Part shown: piece by piece, positions 5,383-13,054 of the stretch | Layout: each line of letters opens with the position of its first letter | How positions within the stretch are numbered: the stretch's first letter is position 1 | Source of the DNA: an uncultured Bacilli bacterium | GTDB taxonomy: Bacteria; Bacillota_I; Bacilli_A; RF39; UBA660 | Direction: 5' to 3' | DNA length: 13,324 nucleotides | NCBI GenBank assembly: GCA_947630865.1 | Contig: CANRJE010000028.1 | Coordinates: 1 to 13,324, forward strand | Translations under genes and position numbers: made by a program | The notes under the pieces: model-generated | The model's database searches: none | What the model was told of the DNA's origin: nothing | The model's input: only the letters and a program-made list of their open reading frames with translations

Positions 5383-6840
5383 ATGAACGAGCCTAACTTA
5401 ATTAAAAAAAAGGGTTTTATGGATAAGGTTATTGAAAAACAAAAATCCATATTAGTAGTAGCAGTTGTTGGATTAATAGTCTTGTTCACTGGTGCTAGTT
5501 ATTCAATGTTAACTAACTTTGATGCACCTTCTAACTTATTAAGTTTTGAAAAAGATGGATTACAAATGACTGTTAGTCAATCTGGACTAATTGAAATGAA
5601 TAAAAAAGTTCCAGAAAAAGATGAAAATGGACTTATAAATGCTGCTCCAATTGTTCTAGCCTTAACAAATACAGGTGAAGATACAATTATGAGATTTGAT
5701 GTTAGAATTATCCAAGATGAAACTAAAAATACTACTTTAAGTGAAGAATATATAAAATATTCAATTAGTACTGATTTTGGAGTTAGTTATTCAAAACCTA
5801 TGCTTTTAAAAGAAAGTGTTGATACTATTTATAGTGGTTATAATATAATTAAAGATAAATCAAAGACAATTTATTTAAAATTATGGTTAGATGAAAATGC
5901 TAAAGATGAAGCTTTAGATAAAAATTATTATGGCAAAGTTCAGGTTGATTTATATAAAGATTCCGAAATACCTTATGCAAGTGATACTATTATTAAAACT
6001 TTAGGTAACGATAAGGGAGTTGTTGCTGTTAATGAAAAAGGAGAAGAGGGACTTGATAAAGATACTGTAAGAGAATATCGTTATAGTGGAAATAATGTTG
6101 ATAATTATGTTAAGTTTAATAATGAAATATGGAGAATAATAGGAGTTTTTAATATCAATAATAATAAACATTTAAAACTTGTTCGTAATGAGATTTTGAA
6201 GGAAGAAGTACTACCTGATACATATGTAATAAATGAAAATACTTATCAAATGAAAAAGAAAAATAGTAATCCTTCATATGTATATTGGAATAATTTACAA
6301 GATAAAGTTGATAATAAATGGGAAAACTCAGGACTTAGTTATTATTTAAATACAGAAGTTGATAATGGAAATCATATGGGTTATTTAGGTTCTTTATCAA
6401 ATGAAGCCAGAAGTATGATTATGGAAACTAAATATTATTTAGGACAAATATATCTTGATGAAAAAACTAATGTAAAAGATACATATCAATTAGAAAGAAC
6501 TGGTAAATCAACTTGGATTGGTAGAATTGGTTTAATGTATCCAAGTGATGCTTTATATTCCTTAGATAAAAGTTATTGGAATACTAGTATAAAAGAAATA
6601 AATATGAAGATTAAAAATACTAGTTGGATTTATGAAAGTATGAAAGATACTAAAAATTTACAATCATGGTTATTAGGAACTGATGGTGATGAATTATTAA
6701 ATTTAGATGTTTCGTTTGATGTTTCATCAACTAGTACAGTTTCTGTAAGTGGTGTAAGACCTAGTTTATATTTAAACAGTAATGTTTTGATAATTCGAGG
6801 CTCAGGAACTCTTGATAATCCATATATCTTAAGTTTATAA
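5383..6840 (+). CDS. secreted surface protein B: N-terminal beta-rich domain plus the shared module
   Basis: 485 residues, start ATG 5383 after AGGAGG. Residues 22-38 are hydrophobic (SILVVAVVGLIVLFTGA), followed by SYSML, again like TasA/camelysin precursors. Residues 50-193 look like a beta-sandwich: 'APIVLALTNTGEDTIMRFDVRI', 'YIKYSIST', 'KTIYLKLWLDENA', 'YYGKVQVDLYKD', the pattern seen in TasA/camelysin-like fibre proteins (resemblance only). Residues 230-485 are the same module as in the preceding gene: REYRYSG, IWRIIGVF, SGLSYYLNT, KYYLG, STWIGRIGLMYPSD, VRPSLYLNS, NPYIL. There are no cysteines and no LPxTG or other wall anchor. The 80-base gap before it shows no clear promoter or terminator. 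Likely exported; possibly a subunit of the Tad-like structure. Confidence 0.75.
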   Translation: MNEPNLIKKKGFMDKVIEKQKSILVVAVVGLIVLFTGASYSMLTNFDAPSNLLSFEKDGLQMTVSQSGLIEMNKKVPEKDENGLINAAPIVLALTNTGEDTIMRFDVRIIQDETKNTTLSEEYIKYSISTDFGVSYSKPMLLKESVDTIYSGYNIIKDKSKTIYLKLWLDENAKDEALDKNYYGKVQVDLYKDSEIPYASDTIIKTLGNDKGVVAVNEKGEEGLDKDTVREYRYSGNNVDNYVKFNNEIWRIIGVFNINNNKHLKLVRNEILKEEVLPDTYVINENTYQMKKKNSNPSYVYWNNLQDKVDNKWENSGLSYYLNTEVDNGNHMGYLGSLSNEARSMIMETKYYLGQIYLDEKTNVKDTYQLERTGKSTWIGRIGLMYPSDALYSLDKSYWNTSIKEINMKIKNTSWIYESMKDTKNLQSWLLGTDGDELLNLDVSFDVSSTSTVSVSGVRPSLYLNSNVLIIRGSGTLDNPYILSL

Positions 6841-6848
6841 GGTGACCT

Positions 6849-7178
6849 ATGAATAACAAAAAAGGTCAAGCATTAATAGAATTTGTTTTAGTATTACCAA
6901 TTTTAATATTTATTCTTTTAGCATTTGTTGATATAGCAAGACTTATGATTATGAAAAATCATTTAGAAAGCGTACTCTCGACAATTAATGATACAACTGA
7001 AGAAATAAAAGATGATGAATATAAAATTGAAATAACTAAAGTTGAAAAAGACGATAAAATAAAAATTGAATTAAAAAGTTGTTTAGATACAACAACACCA
7101 GGACTTAATAAAATAGTTGGAGATCCTGCGTGTGTTTCTGTATCAAAATATATAGATAAAAAAGAAGAAGAGGGATAG
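6849..7178 (+). CDS. tadE: TadE-like pseudopilin
   Basis: 109 residues. The N-terminus MNNKKGQALIEFVLVLPILIFILLAFVDIARL is the TadE pattern: a short basic leader, a class III prepilin cleavage site G6/Q7 with Glu11 at the fifth position after it, then one membrane helix (about 12-33). TadE-type pseudopilins are cut by a TadV-type peptidase and join assembly of the Flp/Tad pilus. The remaining 75 residues are charged, with Cys78 and Cys94 perhaps paired outside the cell. AAGGTGA precedes the ATG, eight bases after the upstream stop. It is the only protein in this locus with a recognisable prepilin site, and no peptidase gene is in the window. Confidence 0.82.
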   Translation: MNNKKGQALIEFVLVLPILIFILLAFVDIARLMIMKNHLESVLSTINDTTEEIKDDEYKIEITKVEKDDKIKIELKSCLDTTTPGLNKIVGDPACVSVSKYIDKKEEEG

Positions 7179-7179
7179 T

Positions 7180-7677
7180 ATGAAAAGAACAAGAAAAATA
7201 ACCAAAGAAGAAAGAGAAATACTTTTAAATATGCAACTTAGAAGTAAATTTTCACTTTTAATTCTCTTTTATATATTTGGACTTATTTTACCACTTTTAA
7301 CTTGTATGATTATTACAATGAATTTTAGATTTTTTTACTTCTTAGTTATAGCTTTTCTTTTACTTTTCTTTGTTGTATATATATTACCAAGAATTGAAAA
7401 GTATAATTATAAAAATAAGGACATTTCTTGTTTTGAAAGTGAAGTTCTTAATACTAAGGCACATGATATTTATTATTATGTTACAGAGATAAATGGACTT
7501 GATAATATTTTTATAGATTATAGATATCCAGTTAATACAAGACTTGAAAAGGGTACAAAAGTAATTGTTGTAATGTTAGGTGGAAAAGGAAAATATAAAG
7601 ATTATATCTTAATTGATAAAGAAACTAAAAAAGTTTTAACGGATTATAGAACACGTTTTGATATAATTGATTGTTGA
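7180..7677 (+). CDS. Tad-operon membrane protein of unknown function
   Basis: 165 residues that I do not recognise. A basic N-terminus (KRTRKITKEERE) is followed by two membrane helices (about 24-47 and 51-70). An 85-residue soluble domain follows, with alternating hydrophobic strands (YYYVTEI, VIVVMLGG, YILIDKET), perhaps a small beta barrel. By the positive-inside rule both ends would be cytoplasmic. The last residue is Cys. It begins one base after the tadE stop, and its own stop overlaps the ribosome site of tadZ, so the three are tightly coupled. It takes the place where other Tad loci carry TadF/TadG or RcpC, but shows no prepilin site or SAF-like domain. A platform-linked accessory is a guess from position. 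Confidence 0.65.
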   Translation: MKRTRKITKEEREILLNMQLRSKFSLLILFYIFGLILPLLTCMIITMNFRFFYFLVIAFLLLFFVVYILPRIEKYNYKNKDISCFESEVLNTKAHDIYYYVTEINGLDNIFIDYRYPVNTRLEKGTKVIVVMLGGKGKYKDYILIDKETKKVLTDYRTRFDIIDC

Positions 7678-7680
7678 GGT
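7676..7680 (+). promoter_or_regulatory. ribosome binding site that fixes the tadZ start
   Basis: GAGGT, four bases before ATG 7685, partly inside the preceding stop codon (TGA 7675-7677). The longer frame would begin at a TTG at 7667 that overlaps the upstream gene and has no ribosome site. Confidence 0.65.
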
Positions 7681-7684
7681 ATTT

Positions 7685-8422
7685 ATGGGAAAGATAATAA
7701 CCGTAACTTCAAGAAAAGGTGGAGTAGGAAAGACAACTACTCTTTTGAACTTAGCAGGGTGCTTTAGTGATTTAGAAAAGAAAGTTTTAATAATGGACTT
7801 AGATTTATATTCTAGTAGTATTGCTGTTAGTTTGAATTTAAAAAATGATAAAACTATTTATAATTTAGTAAATGATATTACGAATAATTTATTTCAAGAT
7901 ATAAATGATTATGTTGTTTCTTATAATAAATATATAGATGTATTAGTAAGTGTTAAAGATCCAAGACAAGGAGCTAGAATTAATTTAAAATACATAGAAC
8001 AAATAATAAATATGTATAAACATTATTATGATGTTATATTGATAGATACATCTCATGTGTTAATGGATTTAAATATTTTAATATATGATAATTCAGATAC
8101 TATTTTAAATATTATGTCAAATGATCCTGTTGATTTAGTTAATACTAAAACATTTGTTAATATTGTAAGAGATATTGGATTTCCAGATTTTAGAGTTTTA
8201 CTTAATGAAAGTAATTCAATGGAAGAAAAATATTTCTCTCTTTATGATATAAGAAGTTTTATTAATTATAATATCTCTTATCATTTAGGACGAGAATTTT
8301 TTGTAAAAACTATAGATAAATACGTTTTAGAGGGGAAAATATTAACACTTATAGGACTTTATCCTCATGATAAAAAAGAATATAAAAAGTTATTAAAAAT
8401 TTGTTTAGATTTAATAGAATAA
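7685..8422 (+). CDS. tadZ: TadZ/CpaE-like P-loop ATPase (MinD/ParA family)
   Basis: 245 residues. The deviant Walker A motif KGGVGKTT (11-18, signature Lys11 and Lys16), the second box VLIMDLDLYSSS (Asp38, Asp40) and the Walker B YDVILIDT (Asp121) are all present. In Tad systems this protein places the assembly machine at the membrane or pole and lies next to the CpaF ATPase, as it does here. It lacks the N-terminal receiver-like domain of many TadZ/CpaE proteins, starting directly with the ATPase fold as in other Gram-positive loci. The last 120 residues are less conserved. A chromosome-partition ParA is the alternative, but the operon context makes TadZ much more likely. Confidence 0.85.
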   Translation: MGKIITVTSRKGGVGKTTTLLNLAGCFSDLEKKVLIMDLDLYSSSIAVSLNLKNDKTIYNLVNDITNNLFQDINDYVVSYNKYIDVLVSVKDPRQGARINLKYIEQIINMYKHYYDVILIDTSHVLMDLNILIYDNSDTILNIMSNDPVDLVNTKTFVNIVRDIGFPDFRVLLNESNSMEEKYFSLYDIRSFINYNISYHLGREFFVKTIDKYVLEGKILTLIGLYPHDKKEYKKLLKICLDLIE

Positions 8423-8428
8423 TAGAAT
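8413..8428 (+). repeat. 8-base tandem duplication at the tadZ/tadA junction
   Basis: AATAGAAT occurs twice in a row. The first copy contains the last codons and start of the tadZ stop; the second is untranslated. It separates the stop from the AGGAGGT site of tadA and looks like a slippage product. Confidence 0.7.
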
Positions 8429-8442
8429 AAAAGGAGGTAAAT

Positions 8443-9801
8443 ATGAAGAAAGAAAAAGAAAATATAAGAAGAAGTTTTTCTAGTGAATTTAATCTTGATA
8501 CCTCCAAAGATAAAGAAGTATTACCAGAAGCTGATTATAATATATTTGAAGATAAAAAATTACTTGATGATCTTAGAAGTAGAGTAATTCAAAATATAAT
8601 TGATAATAATATTCCTAAAGGTATGAATTTAAATGATTATATCAATATGGAAATAGATAATAATTTAAATGGAATAGATTTACCAATTTATAAAAGAAAT
8701 CATGTTTTTAATTTAATTGATAATGAAATAAATGGATTAGGACCTATTACAGAATTATTAAAAGATAAAAATGTAACAGAGATAATGGTTAATGCTCCTA
8801 ATGAAATTTATGTTGAAATTGATGGTAAATTAGTTCGTGATGAAAGTATATCTTTTATTAATGATGCTCATATTTTAAGAACAATTCAAAAGATTGTACA
8901 ACCTCTTGGAAGAACAATAGATTCTTCAAAACCAATGGTTGATGCAAGACTTAAAGATGGTTCAAGAATTAATGCTATTATTCCACCTTTATCTTTAAAA
9001 GGACCAGTTTTAACAATAAGAAAATTTAGAGAAGACTTGATAAGTATTGAAGATTTACTTAGAAATGGTACAATGACAAGAGATATGGCTATTTTTTTAG
9101 AATGTGCAGTTAAATCTAAGTTAAATATTTTAGTATGTGGTGGAACAGGTTCTGGAAAAACAACAATTTTAAATATTTTATCTAGTTTTATTGGTGATGA
9201 TGAAAGAATTATAACTATTGAAGATGCAGCGGAACTTAAACTTAAACAAAGTCATGTAATAGGACTTGAAACAAGAGTTGATAATTATGATAGTAAAAGT
9301 GAAGTTACGATTAGGGATTTAGTTCGTAATTCTTTAAGAATGCGTCCTGATAGAATAATTGTAGGAGAAGTTCGTGGAGGAGAAGCTTTTGATATGCTTC
9401 AAGCTATGAATACAGGACATGATGGTAGTTTAACAACTCTTCATGCTAATTCACCAATTGATGCTTTAAATCGTCTTGAAACAATGGTTTTAATGGGAGG
9501 TATTGAAATACCAATTCCAGCTATTAGAGACTATATTGAAAATGCTATTGATGTTGTTGTTAATACTGAAAGACTTAGTGATGGTAGAAGAAAAATAACA
9601 GATATTTCCGAAGTAAATGGCTTTAATGGTGATGATATTAAAGTAACACCTATTTTTGCTTTTGAACAAACAGGACTAACTAAAAATGGTGAAGTAGATG
9701 GAGAATTTAAGATTGTTAATAAAAAAATAGATATTTATGAAAAAATGAAAAATAAAGGTATAAAAGAATTAGAAGATTTGTTTGGTGATAAATATGAATA
9801 G
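8443..9801 (+). CDS. tadA: TadA/CpaF, type II/IV secretion ATPase driving pilus assembly
   Basis: 452 residues, typical length for CpaF. The N-terminal domain (about 40-195) carries INGLGPITELLKDKNVTEIMVN, VDARLKDGSRINAIIPPLSLKGP and TIRKF, characteristic of CpaF. The C-terminal motor has Walker A GGTGSGKTT (233-241), the Asp box IITIEDAAEL (257-265), Walker B DRIIVGEVRGGEA (303-315, Glu309) and the His box GSLTTLHANSP (328-338), then LETMVLMGG. All catalytic residues are intact. The hexamer works at the cytoplasmic membrane with TadB and TadC. AGGAGGT lies before the ATG, the strongest ribosome site in the operon. The stop codon overlaps the tadB start by eight bases. Confidence 0.95.
   Translation: MKKEKENIRRSFSSEFNLDTSKDKEVLPEADYNIFEDKKLLDDLRSRVIQNIIDNNIPKGMNLNDYINMEIDNNLNGIDLPIYKRNHVFNLIDNEINGLGPITELLKDKNVTEIMVNAPNEIYVEIDGKLVRDESISFINDAHILRTIQKIVQPLGRTIDSSKPMVDARLKDGSRINAIIPPLSLKGPVLTIRKFREDLISIEDLLRNGTMTRDMAIFLECAVKSKLNILVCGGTGSGKTTILNILSSFIGDDERIITIEDAAELKLKQSHVIGLETRVDNYDSKSEVTIRDLVRNSLRMRPDRIIVGEVRGGEAFDMLQAMNTGHDGSLTTLHANSPIDALNRLETMVLMGGIEIPIPAIRDYIENAIDVVVNTERLSDGRRKITDISEVNGFNGDDIKVTPIFAFEQTGLTKNGEVDGEFKIVNKKIDIYEKMKNKGIKELEDLFGDKYE
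9784..9789 (+). promoter_or_regulatory. ribosome binding site that fixes the tadB start
   Basis: GGTGAT, four bases before ATG 9794 and within the last codons of tadA. The longer frame from TTG 9782 has no ribosome site of its own and contains this one. Confidence 0.65.
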
Positions 9802-10804
9802 TCGTTTAGTTATTGCCTTTGTTGTTGAACTTGTTCTTATATACCTTATTGCTTTACTTTTTTATTACTTAATGCTTTTAAAAAGAAGAATTAAAATTGG
9901 AAATAGATTAAATAGATATGCTGTTTATAAAACAAATAAAGAAACAACTTTCTTTGATGATATAGTTTCTTTTTATGATAATTTTATAAGGAGTTTTTCA
10001 AAGTTTTTATATAAAATTAAAATTTTTAATAATTATTCATTGAAATATCAAAAGTATATAAAAAAAGAAGATAATCTTGATAAGATGGATTTTATTAGTA
10101 AAAAAGTCTTATTATCTATTGCTTTTATTTTAATTTTATTAGTTACATATGGTTTTAAATATCAAAATATTTCTTTTATTGAAATTGTTTTTGCAGGATT
10201 AGTAGGTTTTTTTGCTCTTGATATTTTCTTAATTTTTGTTAATAAGTTAATGGAAAAAGAAAAGGAAAATGAGTTGTTAAGAGCAATTACAATAATGAAT
10301 AATTCTTTTAAAAGTGGACATAGTATTATGCAAGCTATAAAATTAGTTTCTGAAGAATTAAAGTCACCTCTTGGAGTTGAATTTAAAAAGATGTATATTG
10401 ATCTTACTTATGGACTTTCTTTAGAAATTGTTTTTAAGAGATTTGAAAATAGAGTTAAATTAAATGATGTTAAATATATAACAGCTAGTTTAATGATTTT
10501 AAATGAAACAGGTGGAGATATTGTAAAAGTTTTTGAAAGTGTTGAAAAAACCTTCTTTAATAATAAGAAGTTAAATGATGAACTTAAAAATTTAACAGCA
10601 TCATCTCGTATGTTATATTATATTCTTTTATTTATTCCAATTGCTTTTGTTATTTTAATATATTTATTGGATAGTACTTATTTTATGCCTTTATTTAGTT
10701 CTAGTTTAGGTTATATTATATTACTTTTATGTGTTATTATATATTTGAGTTATATTTTAATAATTAAACGTATTATGCGAATAGGAGGTATTTATGAAAA
10801 ATAG
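9794..10804 (+). CDS. tadB: TadB, inner-membrane platform protein (type II secretion F domain)
   Basis: 336 residues. One N-terminal helix (about 5-28), a charged cytoplasmic loop, a pair of helices (about 104-150), a cytoplasmic F domain (about 158-270: ELLRAITIMNNSFKSGHSIMQAI, YGLSLEIVFKRFENR, LNETGGDIVKVFESV) and two C-terminal helices (about 273-292 and 304-326). The motif G-x-x-I-x-x-A followed by GG or TGGD is the family pattern. TadB and TadC together form the platform that the TadA motor acts on. The start overlaps the tadA stop (ATGAATAG), and the end overlaps tadC by 11 bases, so the three are translationally coupled. The order tadA-tadB-tadC is canonical. Confidence 0.9.
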   Translation: MNSRLVIAFVVELVLIYLIALLFYYLMLLKRRIKIGNRLNRYAVYKTNKETTFFDDIVSFYDNFIRSFSKFLYKIKIFNNYSLKYQKYIKKEDNLDKMDFISKKVLLSIAFILILLVTYGFKYQNISFIEIVFAGLVGFFALDIFLIFVNKLMEKEKENELLRAITIMNNSFKSGHSIMQAIKLVSEELKSPLGVEFKKMYIDLTYGLSLEIVFKRFENRVKLNDVKYITASLMILNETGGDIVKVFESVEKTFFNNKKLNDELKNLTASSRMLYYILLFIPIAFVILIYLLDSTYFMPLFSSSLGYIILLLCVIIYLSYILIIKRIMRIGGIYEK

Positions 10805-11492
10805 TAAACTTACTTCCTTGTTGTATCGTGAAAAAACAATTGAAAAAATTGAAAAGAAAATTAAATTATTAGGAATAAATGCTAAAGATAATCCATATAG
10901 ATTTATGAATATCCGAATTTTATCTAGTATTTTCATCTTTTTTGTGATAATATATACTATTGATTTTGGTTATATATTAGCACCATTTATTGTTTATTTA
11001 TATTATGCGTTTTTACCAGATTTATATTTTGGCTTTAGAATAAATAAAAGAAAAAGACAATTAGACTATGATGCTATGTACTTTTTTGAAATTCTAGCTT
11101 TATCTCTTGAATCAGGTAAAAATTTAGCCTCAGCTTTAATGCTTGCTAGTAATAGTATTGATTCTCTTTTATCTCTTGAATTTAGAGAAGTAATAAGAGA
11201 AGTAAATCTTGGAAAAAGTCTTGATGAAGCTCTTGATGATATGAAACTTCGAATACCAAGTGATACTGTTAACAATATAATATTAAATATACGTGAATCA
11301 AATGTATTTGGTAATAATATTATAGATACTTTATATAATCAAATCGATTATATAAGAGAAAGATTATTACTTGAAAATAGGGCTTATATAGCTAAATTGC
11401 CTCTTAAAATAAGTATTATTTCAGTTGTCTTTTTTATACCACTTTTGTTATTACTTATTTTAGGACCAGTTATATTAAATTATTTTAGTTAG
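10794..11492 (+). CDS. tadC: TadC, second platform protein (type II secretion F domain)
   Basis: 232 residues, shorter than many TadC proteins because only one hydrophobic pair (about 40-76) precedes the F domain (about 90-195: DYDAMYFFEILALSLESGKNLASAL, LGKSLDEALDDM, ESNVFGNNIIDTL). The end is a single helix finishing LLLILGPVILNYF, the usual TadC terminus. It is the partner of TadB. A consensus AGGAGGT precedes the ATG, inside the tadB coding region. No TadD, TadV or Flp gene follows; the next gene is yebC, nine bases downstream. Confidence 0.88.
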   Translation: MKNSKLTSLLYREKTIEKIEKKIKLLGINAKDNPYRFMNIRILSSIFIFFVIIYTIDFGYILAPFIVYLYYAFLPDLYFGFRINKRKRQLDYDAMYFFEILALSLESGKNLASALMLASNSIDSLLSLEFREVIREVNLGKSLDEALDDMKLRIPSDTVNNIILNIRESNVFGNNIIDTLYNQIDYIRERLLLENRAYIAKLPLKISIISVVFFIPLLLLLILGPVILNYFS

Positions 11493-11501
11493 GAGGATTT
11501 T

Positions 11502-12221
11502 ATGAGTGGACATTCAAAATGGGCAACAATTCATAGAAAGAAAGGTTTAATTGATGCCGAGAGAGGAAAAATATTTCAAAAAATTGCCAAGGAAATTCAA
11601 GTAGCTGCTAAAGGAACTAATGGAGATCCTGATATGAATCCAGGACTTCGGATGGTTATTGAAAAAGCTAGAAGTAATAATATGCCAAAGGATAATATTC
11701 AAAAAGCTATTGATAAAGCAATTGGTAATAATTCAGATATTAACTTTGAAAGTATTCGTTATGAAGGATATGCAACTCATGGTATCGCTTTAATGATTGA
11801 TTGCTTAACCGATAATAAGAATAGAACAGCAATGCTTGTTAGGTCAACTTTAACAAAACATGGTGGAAATTTAGGAACTGATGGTTCAGTTAGTTATATG
11901 TTTAAAAGAAAAGGTGTTATTGAAATTGAAGCTAATGATAACTTTGATTCTATAATGGATATTGCAATTAATGCTGACTCTCTCGATTGTCTTGATGAAG
12001 GAGAAAGTTATATAATTTATACAGAGCCAGATAATTTTTTAAATGTTAAAAAAGCTTTTGAAGATAATGGCATTACGGAATTTCTAAAAAGTGAAGTTAC
12101 ATATGTTGCTGATAACAAAATTGCTTTAAGTGATGAAGATACTGAAAAAGTTATGAATTTAATTGGTGCCCTTGAAGATATAGATGATGTATCAGATGTT
12201 TATCATAATTTAGATATATAG
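11502..12221 (+). CDS. yebC: YebC/PmpR/TACO1-family protein
   Basis: 239 residues, full family length. The N-terminal signature MSGHSKWATIHRKKGLIDAERGKIFQKIAKEI is unmistakable, followed by DPDMNPGLRMVIEKARSNNMPKDNI, YEGYATHGIALMIDCLTDNKNRT and HGGNLGTDGSVSYMFKRKGVI. The family was first described as DNA-binding regulators; more recent work on bacterial YebC and mitochondrial TACO1 supports a role on the ribosome, relieving stalls at difficult peptide sequences. A strong AGGAGG site lies six bases from the ATG, and the tadC stop is nine bases upstream with no terminator, so it is likely co-transcribed with the pilus genes. It may also have an unseen internal promoter, as expected for a housekeeping gene. 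Confidence 0.96.
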   Translation: MSGHSKWATIHRKKGLIDAERGKIFQKIAKEIQVAAKGTNGDPDMNPGLRMVIEKARSNNMPKDNIQKAIDKAIGNNSDINFESIRYEGYATHGIALMIDCLTDNKNRTAMLVRSTLTKHGGNLGTDGSVSYMFKRKGVIEIEANDNFDSIMDIAINADSLDCLDEGESYIIYTEPDNFLNVKKAFEDNGITEFLKSEVTYVADNKIALSDEDTEKVMNLIGALEDIDDVSDVYHNLDI

Positions 12222-12222
12222 T

Positions 12223-12825
12223 ATGAATTACAGTATAGTTTTAGAAGATACTTTAAAAAAGTTAGACGGAAAAAAGAAATTACTCTTACATGCTTGTTGT
12301 GCTCCTTGTTCTAGTTATGTAATTGAATATTTAAGCAATTATTTTGATATTACAATTTTATATTATAATCCTAATATTGATACTAAAGAAGAATTTCTAA
12401 AAAGACTTAATGAATTAAAGAGATTTGTAAAAGAATTTAAAACTAAGAATAAAGTTCAAGTAGTATCTCTTGGCTATAATCAAGAAGATTATTTAGAAAT
12501 TGTAAAAGGTTTAGAAAGTGAACCAGAAGGTGGCAAGAGATGTATAGAATGTTTTAAATTAAGACTTAAAAAAGCATGTTTATATGCTAAAGAACATAAT
12601 TTTGATTATTTTACAACAACTTTAACAATTAGTCCTTTAAAAAATAGTAAGATAATTAATGAAATAGGTCATGATTTAGAAGAAGAATTTGGAGCTAAGT
12701 ATTTATATTCCGATTTTAAAAAGAAAGAAGGATATAAAAGAAGTATCATTTTATCTCATGAATATAATTTATATAGACAAGACTATTGTGGGTGCAGATA
12801 TTCTAAGAAAGTAGTAAAAAAATAG
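12223..12825 (+). CDS. queH: QueH, epoxyqueuosine reductase (last step of queuosine synthesis)
   Basis: 200 residues of the QueH (DUF208) family, which uses an iron-sulfur centre to reduce epoxyqueuosine to queuosine in tRNAs with GUN anticodons. It is the non-orthologous replacement of QueG. The cysteine motifs are all present: HACCAPCSS (Cys25, Cys26, Cys29), GGKRCIECFKLRL (Cys107, Cys110) and DYCGC (Cys189, Cys191), with KKKEGYKRSI and LYRQ before the last. The start is one base after the yebC stop with no clear ribosome site, so it probably depends on translational coupling to yebC. Its stop lies in the terminator stem. No other queuosine genes are in the window. Confidence 0.95.
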   Translation: MNYSIVLEDTLKKLDGKKKLLLHACCAPCSSYVIEYLSNYFDITILYYNPNIDTKEEFLKRLNELKRFVKEFKTKNKVQVVSLGYNQEDYLEIVKGLESEPEGGKRCIECFKLRLKKACLYAKEHNFDYFTTTLTISPLKNSKIINEIGHDLEEEFGAKYLYSDFKKKEGYKRSIILSHEYNLYRQDYCGCRYSKKVVKK

Positions 12826-12852
12826 AAAGCAATATGTGAACTTTCTATTTTT
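12818..12852. terminator. bidirectional terminator at the end of the Tad-yebC-queH operon
   Basis: Perfect 12-bp stem AAAAATAGAAAG/CTTTCTATTTTT with an 11-base loop. A and T runs at the two ends allow use in both directions. It contains the queH stop codon (12823-12825) and faces the convergent second rpn gene. It is the only convincing plus-strand terminator between 4065 and here. Confidence 0.85.
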
Positions 12853-12865
12853 ATCAATGTTTTAA

Positions 12866-13054
12866 TTACTTAGATTCTTCAATTATTTTTTTAACTTCAT
12901 CAAGACTTAATTTAGATGCTTCAGAAATTATTTCAAGGGATACTCCTTTTTTATAAAATGCAATAATCATATCATGTTTGGCTTCATTTCTAGCATCATT
13001 TAACCTAATATTACGTTCAATCTCTCTTAAATAATCATTCATCTCTTGACTCAT
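12866..13054 (-). CDS. internal RpnS-like protein of the second rpn gene
   Basis: As in the first copy, an in-frame ATG follows GGGAGG and a five-base gap. The product would be 62 residues (MSQEMNDYLREIERNIRL...), with a charged helix and the family's helical end but without GxxxG repeats. Conservation of the site in both copies argues for use. If the products pair in a copy-specific way, repeat-number difference would keep the two systems from cross-reacting; that is inference. Confidence 0.58.
   Translation of the reverse strand: MSQEMNDYLREIERNIRLNDARNEAKHDMIIAFYKKGVSLEIISEASKLSLDEVKKIIEESK

Noticed and set aside
6630..6869. Minus-strand open frame over the end of surface gene B and the start of tadE
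   Set aside because: It lies antisense to two genes with clear protein features, has no ribosome site, and its translation resembles nothing.
6959..7192. Minus-strand open frame antisense to tadE
   Set aside because: A low-complexity Ser-rich translation produced by the reverse of an AT-rich gene; no ribosome site.
11066..11275. Minus-strand open frame antisense to tadC
   Set aside because: A shadow of tadC, with Ser/Arg-rich translation and no start signal.
12200..12230. PreQ1 riboswitch before queH
   Set aside because: queH starts one base after the yebC stop, leaving no room for a leader; no H-type pseudoknot motif is seen.
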